Below are positions 1 to 12,800 of a stretch of DNA of 64,000 bases, in pieces. The DNA is taken from assembly GCF_022539315.1 (NCBI RefSeq), contig NC_066333.1, positions 14,075,501 through 14,139,500 on the forward strand, written 5' to 3'. Numbering within the stretch: the stretch's first letter is position 1; each line of letters opens with the position of its first letter. The DNA is from Serinus canaria (taxonomy: Eukaryota; Chordata; Aves; Passeriformes; Fringillidae). The translations under genes and the position numbers were made by a program. Below the pieces are notes generated by a model. It made no database searches, had not been told where the DNA came from, and was given only the letters and a program-made list of their open reading frames with translations.

Positions 1-3000
1 GGGTGTGTGAGCACAAGGGAGCAGATGGCTCTGGTGCCTCCTGACACCAAAGGGTTGCTGGAAACAATGTGCTGGTGGGGCTGGAGCAGAAGCTCTTGCT
101 CTCCTCTTGGAGAAGGGTGGTCAGGATCTGATTTGCTGAGCCCATCAGCACCAGTGATGCTGGTGAAGGAGGGGCAAGAGCACTGCAAACCCTCTGTGGT
201 GGGAGCCTTCAGCTACAGTGCCCAACTGCACTGGGGGAGGAGTAGATTCAGAGGTGTATCTTTATCTAGAACCCAAACTGAACAAGTCTGAGGCCTCAAA
301 CTTCATCTGGTTCATTTCAGAGTTGGTCAGTGAGAAAGGAGTGGGAATTTTCTCTCTAAATCAGTGGGCGAGGAGAGCTGGGGCAGCACAGGATGCAGAG
401 GCCTCTGAGCTAACACGCACTCCTTACAGCCCCAGCATCTGCTCTCTGACCTCTTGAGCTCGGATTGCTGGCGAGCCCGCTGTGGCTCCTTCCCCCTCCG
501 GGATTTCCTGCTCCTCCTGCCTGCAGAGCTCCCTGGCCCAGGAGCAGGTGGGCACCCGCTCCCCCCACAGCGCTCCAGTAGCTGAGCCGGTGCTTTGGGG
601 GCTGGAGGGTGGGGACAGGCTCTGCAAACCAACAGGTTTCACAATAGTTTGCTCAAGGGCTCGTGACTTACGGCTCAGGTGCTCCAGGCGGGCGGGAGCA
701 GCCCTGTCCTGCTGCCCACAGCAGCCCGGCCTGGCCTGGGGGGACAGCCCTGCACCCCGTGGGGCACAGCTGCTCCAGGAACCCTGCAGGAGGCTGAGCC
801 CCCACCGTGCCCTCGGCCCTGGCTGCTCACACCCTGTCGGAGCCAGCAGCATCCCCGGGGCAGCCGCTCACGCTGCCCAGAGCGGAGATCCACCAGAAAC
901 CAGCGCGGCCAACTCCATCCTTTCCCCTCCTCTGACTCTTCCCTTTTTTCCTCCCTCTGCTTCCCCCCTTCCCCCAAAAGCTCTTTGTCTGCAGGCTCTG
1001 CGGAGGAAGCAGACCTTCTGAAAATAAACTCTCCCTGCTTTGATCTGGTTTATGGGCACGCACTGTTTATAGCTCCGTGTGTACGACTTGACACCTTCCC
1101 ACCTGCGGCCCCAGCAACTGCTTCTTATCACAGCCACTTTGGATATTAACAGGGCGGCAGGGAGGGGGATCTGGAGGTCCCCAAGGGCCCCCCCACACCC
1201 CACTGCCGCTCCCCCTCCCCAGGCAGGAGGGAGACAGGCTGGTGTCTCCCTGCATGTGATAATTGCATCAGCCCATGTTTATTGGGATGTTTATCTCTGC
1301 CAGCAAAGGTGGGAAGGTCCTCATAGGTTGGATCCATCCCCTCCCCACAGGAATTAGCTCCTTTGACCTGTCCCTCTGCACAGCCCAGGACACCACTGGG
1401 TCCCATGCCTGTGGTCTGACCTGGTGTGTGTACACTTGTGGGCAGTGGGGGCAAGAAAGGCCTGGAGAGACCCAAATCTGCTCTGTTCTGACCTGCTGAG
1501 GTGGATATGAAAGCAGGTGTCACTCACCTGGTTGTGGGACTGGGGCCAATGAAGGCACCACAGCCTGGCCACGGTCAGCACTGGAGCACCCAGGTTCCCA
1601 GTGGGTCTGTCACCGTGGGAAGGGTCTGGGGGGACAAGCTCAAGGCATGGGGGGCTTTGTTTCAGCTCACCACAGACCCAGGGTTTCAGTCAGTGCCCGT
1701 CCTGCTGCCATGCTGTGGCACAGTGGGGACACCAGGGCCAGCCCCGAGCCTGCTGTGCAGCCCTGCAGGGAGGACAGGCACTGCTGCCTGCTCCACCGAG
1801 CCTTCTGCTGCCACACAACTGCTGGAAAGGGCCCAAGATGTTGCAATAAAATGTCTGTTAATAAACAATGTCAAGTCTAGGCTGCACTTACAATCATCTT
1901 TTATCCAGGCTGGCCCTCAAAACATGTGCCACAGGGCACCTCTGCTGCTAACACGAGGAGCCCCAGCAGGTCCCTGGGATCCCTGCTCTGCTCCGCTCCC
2001 TCACCACCCCAGCAGGGCCTGGGCACTGCACCCGCCCTGCCTGAGCACCCCAGTGCCCTGAGGGAGCCCAGAATCCCCTGTCTCCCACCCCCACCTCCTC
2101 CACGGAGCCCAGGCAGCGGCTGCCCTGAGCCCAGCACTGCAGAGGTGGCCCCAGGTGCCACATTCTGGCCCTGACATGTCTGTCCCTGTCACCTGTTCTC
2201 TGCATCCCACAGGTGTCTGGCTGTGCCCACTCTGCTCAGCCTGGCACCTTCAGAGCAGTACAAGTGACACCAAATTCCTGCTGTAACACCCAGGTCAGTT
2301 GGCTACACAGAAGAACAGTAGAGGTTTTGAAAATTTCCCCTTCAAAAGGAGGAAAATGAAATTTCAAGGCTCATTCCTAAGTCTTGGATTAGATCAGCCT
2401 TGGTCAGTTCTTCCACCCTCATTCAGACACTTCTGAAATATTTTGTTTTCACTTTGAACATATAGAATGTTTTTAAGTGCATTTAATTAGGTTATATTTC
2501 ATGGGGATAGAAGAGATCATTGGGACTTGGAAAAAACAGGAGTTTTTTACAGAGCTCCAATGGTGGGGCCATAGTTTCAAGTAGAGAAATTAATCAAAAT
2601 CTACTCTTCCCCACCGTATTGATTGCAGCTTTCTTTCTAAAGAAATGCCATTTCTATGAAACATGCCTGCTAGCTCTGGCAGCAGTGCTCCCTCCAAAGC
2701 TCCTGCTGCACAGAAGGAGAGAGCTCCACTCAAAGCCAGTGCAGGGCAGTGGGGACATCCCTTGCCATGAGGTGTTTCTGAGGCCAAGCACTGCAGGAGG
2801 CAGGGGATGCCCTCTGCCCACGGGGCCACCTGTGCCCCTCGGGGCCACCTGTGCCCAGGTAAGGGGCCCAGAGCCACAGCCCTGGGGGAGCAGGGAGCCC
2901 ACGGGGCTCTGTGGAGCACCTGCTCCAGGGCCAGGCTTAGCCAGCCTCGGGTGTCCTGCACAAGGGCTGGTATCAGCACAGCTCGGGGCTGAGGAGGGCC

Positions 3001-3010
3001 AGGATAGACA

Positions 3011-3120
3011 GACAGATGGGGTTGCTCCTGCCTGCAGAGCACTGGGGACAGACAGACAGACGGGGTTGCTCCTGCCTGCAGAGCACTGGGGACAGACAGA
3101 CAGACGGGGTTGCTCCTGCC
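3011..3120. repeat. 44 bp tandem repeat, about 2.5 copies
   Basis: The phrase gttgctcctgcc recurs at 3,021, 3,065 and 3,109, a constant 44 bp step. Each unit ends in a short (GACA)n run followed by GGGGTTG. The copies are nearly identical, so this is a young minisatellite. Confidence 0.85.
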
Positions 3121-6100
3121 CGCGGAGCGCTCGGGGTGCAGCCAGGCACCAGGGCTGGGAGCAGCCTGAGCTGTCACAGGGGAGCCAGCAGCTCCAGCCA
3201 CGGAAAGGCGTGGAGGGCAGCCCAGAAATCCCGGGCTTGGCCGGCTGGGGAATGAGTCTCCCTTGGCATCCTCCCCCAGCACAGGGCTGCAGGGCAGGGG
3301 ATCCCCCAGTGCGACAGGAGCTGCACCTGGAGCTGCCAGCTGGGTGTGGGAGCTGCTGTGTGAGACACCCAGGGAAGGTCTGATCCTGCCACACACCGCA
3401 GCTCACACACTGTGCATTTTTCACCTTTGCTTTCCACCTCTCCTGGCTGTGAGCCAAGCCCCGGGGGAGAGTCTGGGCTGAGCAGGGGTCCCTGCCACCT
3501 CCCTGGGAGCGCATTAACCACATCCCTGTCCAGCCCAAACCCTGCCCTCAGAGGAAACCCCACCATCCTTTCCAGCAGACACTTGCTGAGGCTGCATCAC
3601 ATAGGAAGGGTCTGGTTTTCTTCCTGTATTTGGAGGGACTCAAGGCACAGAGCCAGCCCGGCCCCACTCGCCAAGCACAGTCACCATAGTGGGGACCTGG
3701 CAGTGAGCAGTGCAGGGGACACTTTCTGAGCACCTCCAGTGAACCTCAAACGGCTACAAGAGCAGAGGAAGGTGAGGCAGCTCTCGCTAGGGAGGCTCCT
3801 GAGCACACCCCAGCACAGGCAGAGGAGGAGCACTCGTGCCCAGCTCTCAGGGCAGCTCCTGGGCTCTGGGGTACCTGGAGCAGGACTGCAGAGCGTGGCC
3901 ACCCACAAGGTGTGCAGTGCCAGCTCAGCCAGGCGTCCACAGCCACCTCTGCTCGGTGTGGAGACACCTCTGCCTTCTCCTGGCAGCCCCGTGTTTGGGT
4001 CCAGAGGGCCCGAGGAGCATTCCATGGCCACAGCCCAGCTGTGCCCCAGAGCCTCCATCCCCGTGCTGCAGCCCCCGGCAGCCCCGGGCCAGCGGCAGCC
4101 CCGGGGCCAGCGGCGGCGGTGCCCAGCCGGCAGTCACGGCACACCATCAATCACTGCAGCCACACCGCGCCTCCCACCCCAGAGCTTCTTGAAAGAAACT
4201 CCGAATTTTCAACACCTACTTAAGGCACTTGAGGCTGTGTCGCTGCCGGCAGACGTGAGCTCATGCCGGTGCTCGCAGGCATGTGCCACCCTGCTCCAAG
4301 GCTGACGCCCTCAGCAAAACATCTCCCCAGCTCCTGGCTGCACGAGTGGGCGCCAGACGGGCACCAGCTGAGGAACAAAAGGTGGGGCCACAGGTGGGGT
4401 CCCCCCCCCGTCTGTGGGGCTACCAAGGCCTCGTGGTTTTAAACATGAAAGCCTCAGAATAATTAACCAGCTGGACACAGGAGAGACCCCAGGTTTGCCT
4501 GCCCTGGTGACACAGGGACCATCCTGCAGCATCGCTGAGTTTGTGACTCACCAGCACAGGGGTTGGGAGGGGGTACAGCATCACCCCAGCGAGGTCCTGC
4601 TGCACTGGAGCACCCCTGGCACAGAGACAGGGTGCAGTTCTTGGGGCTGTGCTTCTGTCCTCTCTGGTCTGGTTTGCCCTGCCCTTCTGGCAGCCAAGAC
4701 CTTCCCTCCCCAGCTGATGCCTGAGCCAGGCAGAGAAAGAGGAAGGTCCAATTTGAGTGGGAAGCTCAGAGGCAAAGGGCTTTCAGCTGCTGCTGTGCCA
4801 GGGTGTGAGCAATCAAGTCCTGGAGCTCCTGGGTCAGTGTCACCGGGAGGCACCGTCAGCCACAGGCAGAGAGGCACTTGGGGTGCCCCTGAGGAGGCTC
4901 CTCCAGTGTGCATAAATGGAGTGGGTGGCACCCAAGGGGGGCAGCTCAGCCCTGTCCCTGTCCCTCAGCCCACATGCAGACTGAGCTTGGTGTAACACCC
5001 AGCCCTGCAGCTCCCCGGGTGCTCAGCGCAGTCCCTTCCCCTGGGCAGCTGCCTGGGCTGGATGAGCACAGCCAGAAGTGGACAGCTCTCTTGGTTTCTC
5101 ACCAGCCCTTGGCTACCACAAAAGTTTTATTCTGGCTAACCACAGCCCGGATGCGTGTGCAGGTCCCAGGCCCCAGGGGATGAAAGCCTTTGGTGATTTC
5201 CCCTGCTTCATGCAAACCAGGCCAGTGAACACCACATGAAAGAGTGGAGGGGGCGGAGAGGGCACAGAAAAGGTTCCCAGGAAGAAAAAATTTGTGCCCT
5301 GGAAATGGGCCATGTTGAGAAGCCAAAATAACACTGAGATACCAAGCTGTCCTAAACCACCTGGGTGAGAGAAACCCCATGTGCAGGGCCACCAAGCAGC
5401 CTTGATGCACAGATTTCCAAGGCATTTATGGTCTGTGAAACAGAAGAGGAGCCTGACACCAAATACATCTGGGGTGAGGTCCCTCATGGGGCAGACCCTA
5501 CAGAGTCACCGTGTGCCCCAGAGAAAAGGCTGGAGCTGGGAGGGGCTGCTCAGCAGCCCAGGGCAGACTGAGGCTAGGTGGGGATAAAGGGGTTAAAAAT
5601 GCAGGAAAAAGCTGCAAATGGATTTCACAGATGGCCCTTCAGCCACAATTGCAAACCTCCCCAGGTTGCACTCTGACTGTGTGGGCCCCGTAGGTGCAGG
5701 GACAAGGGGGCAGGAGGCACTTGGAGACCCCCTCCCATCCGGCACCCCCAGGAGACAGCACGGGGCAGAGGCTGGGACAGAATGTGGCCTTGGTTTCAGC
5801 AGGAGGCATGGAAAATAAGAACGATGAGGTCACTGCAAAGCGGCCGTGTAGGATGTGATACAGGAGAGGAGTGGGGCGTACAGAGGAACAAGGAGCTATT
5901 GTAACCTTGCAGAGCAAGGAAAAACCAGCTGTGGGATGGCAGGTCACCTCCTGCTCACGCCGTTTGGGATTTGGCTTGTCTGAGGTCACACACAGCGGGC
6001 CTAGAAGGCGACAGGGCAGAAGAGGCCAGGTGGGAGCTTGTGGCAGAAGTATGGGCATGGCTTTTCCCTGCACTGCACCAGCCCTGCGGGGGGAAAGTAC

Positions 6101-6359
6101 AGCAGGTACTGGTGCAGCCAGCTCAGGCACACAGCAACAGCTGGAAAGCACCTGGCACAGTGCTGGGAATGCCCTGTGCATGGATCTGCCCTGTGCTCAG
6201 CCTCGTCCTCCCAACCCCCAGGGCATTCACGGGGACAGGCCACGGTTTGGGAGTGCTCAGAATCATCCCTCCATCCCTTGGTTTTCAGCTGTGCCGCGCA
6301 GTGCCCAGCTGGCAGAGGGTGACTCCATTCTCCGTGCCACGGGGAGCGCCAGCGTTATC

Positions 6360-6610
6360 CCAGGATGTGAGGGGGAGCCGCGGGGGCCGTGCCCTGAGGG
6401 GGGCTGAGGCTCCAGCCCCGGAGCAGCCGCCTTCCCTCGGTCTGCCCGGCGGGGCTGCGGCCCCGAGCCCCCGTGGCCGTGGCGGCGGAGCCCCAGACTT
6501 TCTGTCTGCACGGGGACTTCCCGTCCCCGCTCGGCGCTGCCGCCGCGAAACCAAAGAGCGACTTGTTCGGCCCCGGAGCCGCCTCCGCGCTGACTGCCCC
6601 GCTCTGTTCT
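6360..6610. promoter_or_regulatory. CpG-rich pocket next to an AT-rich core
   Basis: CpG dinucleotides are dense from about 6,360 to 6,600. They stop abruptly at an AT-rich stretch (6,612-6,715) containing CATAAATTGAG and TTTAATGGGAAGGAAAATAAA. This contrast is typical of a promoter or enhancer, but I see no convincing exon with a splice donor or long frame on either strand. It could be the start of an unannotated non-coding RNA or a distal SNAI1 element. Confidence 0.3.
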
Positions 6611-9600
6611 CGCTAGCAATAATATACCCAGAGCTCTGCGCATAAATTGAGTTTCCCAGAGCCAGGCCGGTGCGGAGACTTTAATGGGAAGGAAAATAAA
6701 CTGTGTACTCGGCACGCGGGGAGGTGTGGTGCTGGCAGAGGGGCGCCGCGAGAAGGCTCCTCTTGGCTCCTTTTTCCCCCGACTTGTTTGCTGAGGGAGC
6801 ACACGTATGCACGGCTGCCTGGGCACTGTGCTCGCTTCCCAGGATGCCAAGGAAAAGAGAGGCGATCTGAAGTAGCTGGTTGAGAGCTCTGAGTTCCCTG
6901 AGCGGCCAAAGCAGCCAGCCCGGCCCCGGAGGAGGCGGCTGCTTCGGGAGAAGCTGCTGCTCTCCTCCCCAGAGCGCTCCCCTCGGGGCTCCGGGGAGGC
7001 TGCGCTGCTGCGGGCACCCAGGAGGGATGTGGCTGTGCCGGGACCGTGCCAGCGTGTTTGTGATTTCTCAGCACAATGCTGCGATTCAGAGCCCGGGGAA
7101 GCACATGAGTCACGCTGAACTTCCCCGGCCAGTCACCGCTGGGAAACGCTCGCATCTGCTCAGCCACCCTCACAGTGCCTCCTGCTCAGGGCTAATTCCA
7201 TCGCCTCTCCCTTCCCGCCTGCTCCCGGAGCCGGCGGGGGCTGCTCCAGGAACATCGGCAGCCCAGGGACGGTGGGGCAGGGGAAGCAGTGAGAGAATCC
7301 AAGAGCTGGGGGGGGGGAACAACAGAGTTTGGGGGCGGGAGAAGAAAAGTGCCTGTGTTTAATTGTTTGTCCGTGCACGGTGGACACTTGCCAGGACAGC
7401 CCGGCTCGCTTTTAGGGGACTGGGACCTGCACCGCCCGTGCCCGTCCCCCCGGCAGAGGAGGCCCTGTTGACTTAGCTCTGGGGCTGCAGCTATTCCTGT
7501 TTGCGAAGCCTTTGAAGCCCTCGGGAGAAGAGCAGGGCCTTCGGATGTCCCTGTGACTCAGGGAATCCGCCCCCCTGTGACCGATAATTATCCCGAGCGG
7601 GAGGAGGGAGGCTGGGGGCGGTGGGCATCCCCCACCTGCGGGCAGCCCCGGGCGCAGGAGGGACACGGACGGGCTTCCCCGGGGCTGGGAAAAGTCCGCA
7701 GGTTCGGGAAACAGCGTTTCCCTTTGAACACGCTGTCAGTTTTCAACAAATGTCAGAAATACAAATGGGAAGTGAAATCCCACTTTTATAAAAATATTTG
7801 CTTTGAGCTGAACGAGGCTTATTAAGAGAAAGGGTGGCTTTGGGTTTCTTTTCGGCGTGATGCTTCTCTCATCCTGCTCCCAGGGAAGGCAGCCTCCCCT
7901 CGCCCTGGTGCATCCCCGGGGCCACGTGCTGGCGGTCACGTCCCACCTGTGTCCCCTCGCTTCCACAAAGTCCTGCGGAGCCGCGGGGATGCCGAGGGGC
8001 GATCCCGGCCCGGCCGGGACAGGTGGACGGTGCCGCTGTGCCCCGAGCCCATGGGCTGCCCGCGACGGGAGGGAGCCGTGCCGGTGCCTCCGTCTGCGCC
8101 GCATCCTGCTGAGTAACACCGGGCCACGTCCATACATGGGAAGAGCCGGCCGGGAGCCGCTCTCGGCTGTCAGACCTCTCCCTCGCTCAGTAAATAACAT
8201 TCCTGCTAACGCTGGTATGCAGGAAACTTTCCAGCTCCCCACTCACTCAGCATCGGGCTGCACGGCCAGGGTGCAGAGGGGGCTGTGGGGCAGGGGCTGC
8301 ACCCTGGCCAGACCCCGGGGTGCAGCGGGGTCCCTGCTCACCCACCGCTCCCTGCTCCACCTCCACGGGCAGTGCTGGACTTTGGGGAAACATGGAAACC
8401 TCTCACATGGCTTGTGCTTCCCTGTGCCCCTCGGCGGCTGAAGAGGGGGCTGCCTGTGAAGCCCTGAGTTCCCTAAGTCACCAGTGCACCAGCAAAAGCC
8501 CCAGCTTGAATTAGCCCAGACATGCCAGACCCCCCCCAGCACCCCGCTCCTCTGCTCTGTCCTGGTGGAGCAGCCACTGAGGCTGGCAGCCAGGAGGGGA
8601 ATTTTCACTTTTGTTCCTCAGCAGCCAGGCCTTCCCCTGAGAGCCCAGCAACACATCCCCACTGCCTGGACTGCTGACCCACACCTTCCAGGGAAATCAC
8701 AGCCTCATCCCAAAGCCATGCAGCCAGGCTCCCAGCTCACTTTATGGCCTCAGAGGGAATTCCACGGCTGGGGGATGAACCCACGTGTGGTTGCAGCACA
8801 GCCTGGCAGCCTTGGAAGAGAGGCCTCTCTGGCCATTCCCACTGCAGATCCAGGTGGATATGGTAAAAAGGGTGCTTGAAGCCCAGGGTAGCTGATGTGT
8901 TCCATGCACCACCGCGTGTCAAAGTGGGCTCCCTGCTGGAAAACAGGAATAGGAGCCAGAGCTCCAGGACATGGAGATGGCCCCACTATCCACTCAAGCC
9001 CTTCCTGGCCACTGGGCAGAGGAAATGTGCACTGAGGGCTGCTGGGGATGGGTCATTTCCTCCCCAGGGCTTTTCCTTCTCTTTTTTGGCCTATTTAGGC
9101 ATGTAAGGATCAGTGGAGAAAAGCCTGGCTGGCGTGGGCCAGGGGCTGTGCAGAGCTGTGGGTGCTGCTGGACCCCGTGGGTGCTGCCAGGACCTGCTGT
9201 GGCCCTGTCCCCGTGGGCTGGCCGTGGCTGGGAAGTGGGTTTGTGCCGAGCTGTACTTACCAGGAGGGGAAATGAAAATGGAAGTACGGTGCTTCCAACT
9301 GTCTCCTACCATGCCCCCAAAAGCAGTGGCATGGCTGTCCCAGTGCTGCTTCAGCCCAGCCAGAGGGATGGGGACTGGGGGAAGACGTGGCTGGGGCCTG
9401 GCTGCAATCCCTGCAGGAGCCTGGGATGCCGGAGAGATAATGAGAGGGGATGTTAAACATTACTGCAGTCACAGGGCTATTTATCTGACACCAACAGAGG
9501 CAGCCGGGAATCCTCCAGGGTGCACAGCTCAACTTAGACCCCATTAAAGTTCCTTTTATTCCCTGTGTTCTGGCTGAAGCTGGAGCAGCTCCCGAGTCGC

Positions 9601-9690
9601 TCCTGCAGGAACTGAATTCCCTGCATGGGCACCTCCCCTTGCCCAGCACAGCTCCCAGTCCCAGCGGGCAGTGCCAAGGCACAGGGCCCT

Positions 9691-9890
9691 GCAGGGTGGG
9701 CACAGAGCAAGGAGAGGAGCTGAGGGTGTCCTGGGGCCATCCCCAGCTCTGCAGGGTGGGCACAGAGCTCAGGAGAGGAGCTGAGGGTGTCCTGGGGCCA
9801 TCCCCAGCTCTTCAGGGTGGGCACAGAGCTCAGGAGAGGAGCTGAGGGCGCCCCGGGGCCATCCCAGGCTCTGCAGGGTGGGCACAGGAG
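9691..9890. repeat. 60-61 bp minisatellite, about 3.3 copies
   Basis: The phrase CAGGGTGGGCACAG recurs near 9,692, 9,752, 9,813 and 9,874, and each copy except the last is followed by a GAGGAGCTGAGGG segment and GGGGCCATCCC. The step changes from 60 to 61 bp and the copies differ by a few bases. It produces open frames on both strands that carry no real protein. Confidence 0.85.
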
Positions 9891-12800
9891 GGAGATGCCC
9901 GAGGGGCCGTTTTTGCAGGGCCAGGCTTGCGCTGCCTGGCTGCAGCTCCCAGGGATGCTATCTCCTCTGCTCTGACATTTCTGGGGGATTTTTTTCTATC
10001 CAGAAATAGGAAAAAACCTGAACAAGCTTGGGGATTTTTCTGTACCTGTGCAGCAGAGCTGCCACTGAAGAGCTTGCACTTTGGAGCCAAGTCTGCTTGG
10101 AAACATGTCTCTTTTTGGGGGGAACACACTAAAATGAGACAATTTGGAAACTTTCCAAAAATCTTTTGGGCCCCTGAGTTCCTGCTCTGCACTTCCCCAC
10201 TAGCCACTCCTGCATATGGCTTTGGGGCTAAAAAGGGCCATGGCTGGGGCAGCAGTGCCATGGAGCTGCTTTTCCCAGCCGGGCATGCAGTGGCCAAGGC
10301 GGGTGCCCGGCAGTGCCAGGGGATGCCAGCCAGTGCAGGCGCCAGCGCAGCATCACCCACCCTGCCTGCTGCCACGTGGGTGAGCAGGAGCTGGGTGCTG
10401 CTGCCCGAGGCTCGGCAGGGCAGGGCAGGGCAGGGCAGAGCAGGGCAGGGCAGGAGGGCACGAGGCAGCCAGAGGCCGGGCACTGGATCCAGAAGCGGAA
10501 CAGACAATTTCCAAGCCGTGCTGACGGTGAGCAGTGATGAGCCGGGGCTGCTTCAAAGGGAACCAGCTTTAACTGGATCAAACCCCGAGCCAAAAGCATA
10601 AACACTAGGAGGAAGTTTGGCTAAAGTTAAATCATGTTTTATTTAAAAATCTCCTTCTCCCTGTTGTAAGATGGAAACTCTACATCTGAAAAGTGAAACT
10701 AAGATTGGAAACAGTCTGCAGTCATTAAGTTTATGCTGGTTTTTTTTTTTTTCTTCAGCTTCTCAAGTAAAATATCAACTGGCTCCACTGTCAGGGACAG
10801 GAAACATTAGTAATAAGTTCATAGATTTACATTTTCCCCAGGGAAATACAGGAATATCAGAGATCAAAAGTTGGAGAAAGGAGTTATTTTTATACAGTGA
10901 TTTGCAACCAGTATTCATCGAGGGGAGTAAATAAATTACAGGCCCTTCACTTTGGGGTTGTTTAAGTTCTTTTTCTTTAATGCTGTCCCTTTTAACTACT
11001 GTAGAGAGTCTGTCAGGCCTTACACAGAGCAGGAAACCTCCCTGCCTGCCAAAGAGGCTGTTTTCCAGCAAACACAGTTGGTCACTCGGTTTGTTGCCAT
11101 ACGAGATTGTCTCGTGTGGGGCTGTGGGCAGGTGGGCATTGTGGGGGCTCGGGGTAGGACCTGGGACAGGCCAGCCTGGCACACAGGGACGGCATGGGGA
11201 GGTGGCTCTGCTGGCCTAAAAGGTTCATTTGGGAGCTGTCAGAGCCAGTGAGGGCTACCTGGGTGAGGTACCCTTGCTGGCAGAGCTGGGGCTGTTGGGG
11301 CCTCCCCTCTGCCTCTGCCAGCCCTGCTCACTGCTCCCTGCAGCTTCAGACAAGCCTGGGCAATGGCCCCAGGCACTCACCATCCAGGAGGGTGGGAATG
11401 GCCCCAGGGCTTTGCTGCCACCCAGCCTGGTCCTCCCCACACCCCCGTGGGTGGCTTGTGGCACCCTGGCCCCTCAGGGTGTCTCTGCCTGGGCTCATGT
11501 CCCAGCCCAGGGACACACAGTGCCCCGTGCCAGGTCTGCTGCCACAGCCCCTGTTCCCCGTGAGCTGCACGGGGAGCCAGAGCTGCTGGTGGCCGTGTCC
11601 CCCTTGTCCTCTCCAGGTCACTCACAGGGGCCAGGCTGCTCTGGCAGGGTCTGGGGTGGCAGGGAGCCAGTCCCAGTTGTGGTGAAAACACTGGAAACTT
11701 TGACCAGGCATTTTGTCTGGTGTCATCAATTAAAGGTGAGGCATTGGCTGGCCGGGCAGGATAATGAATGATGGGTTTAAGTACAACTGGAAAAACAATA
11801 AAATACTCTATTAGGGTGACACAGCTGTGAACAATGAACATTAAACAACTTCACGCGAGCGAGCTGCCGCAGCCACACTCAGTCCTGGCGCTTGATGGAT
11901 TCCTGTTTGGAGTGTGCCTCACCAAGCCACTCTGCATCCTCCCCGGGCTGGGAACCGCTCTCCTTCTCCTGCTTAAAAATACATCCACATAAAATGTGCT
12001 TTAAGAATCCCTAAAGGTTCATTAATGTCACAAGCAGGGGAGGAGAAAAGAGTTGGAAGGTCTTGAAGTACATGTCGGAAACACTCCAGAGAAAACTGTA
12101 AATGCTGCTGGGATGAACTGCAGGCTCTGGAGGATCAGTCGTGCTGGAAGACTATTTATTTTCCAGTCTATTTTAAACACTGGACTGTTTCAGATAAGAG
12201 TTGCCTGTGGTGGCAGACAGGATCGTGGGACTGGTGTGCAGGAACTCATGCCAGATTCATTTCTGGGGAGTATTTCCTCCCTGCCTTGATAAATCTGCCT
12301 TGTCTGCTGTACCAGGTTACTTCCTTTGGAGTTCTCTCTCCTTATTATTACTTATTAAAGTTGCCTGCAAATAGCGCTTGGGCTTCGTGCAACATCCTGT
12401 ACGACAATCCATCCTCCTCGTTATCTCAAAGCTGACAATTCCCACCAGGGCCAGAGAGGGTGGGTGGAAAAATGCCTTGAGAAGAAACAGAAATGGCCAT
12501 CCCTTCTTGCAAGGCTGGAGAAACCATGCTGGGGAGGCTGGAAAGGGCAGGAGATAAGTGGGGACTTCCCCCCTTCAGGGACAAAACCATGAAAGGGAAA
12601 AACAGAAGAAACAAAGCTGGCAGCACCAACGGGCATCTTCCCCTCGCCCCTGGTGCCGGGGTCCAGGGCTGGTGTCCAGAGGGGTCAGTGAGCCCCCTGC
12701 GACCTGACCTGGCAAATCTCGGCCCCCCTTGGCCGAGATGTTATCTGGGACAGGTGCTCAGGTTACAGAGCTCTCTGCAGGGCTTTCCCTGCAGACAGAA

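Larger units (their letters stand above)
1..9690. other. Intergenic DNA, no supported gene
   Basis: GC-rich sequence with many short open frames on both strands, but none shows a recognisable domain, conserved residue pattern or consistent exon structure. I see one 44 bp tandem repeat (entered separately), a CpG-rich block from about 6.36 kb and an AT-rich patch at 6.61-6.72 kb. By synteny this is the flank downstream of SNAI1, which in other vertebrates is gene-poor and rich in regulatory elements. That role is inference here. Confidence 0.6.

Noticed and set aside
2520..3538. 287- and 294-codon frames on opposite strands
   Set aside because: Overlapping antisense frames in GC-rich DNA with a tandem repeat. 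No domain, start context or splice structure.
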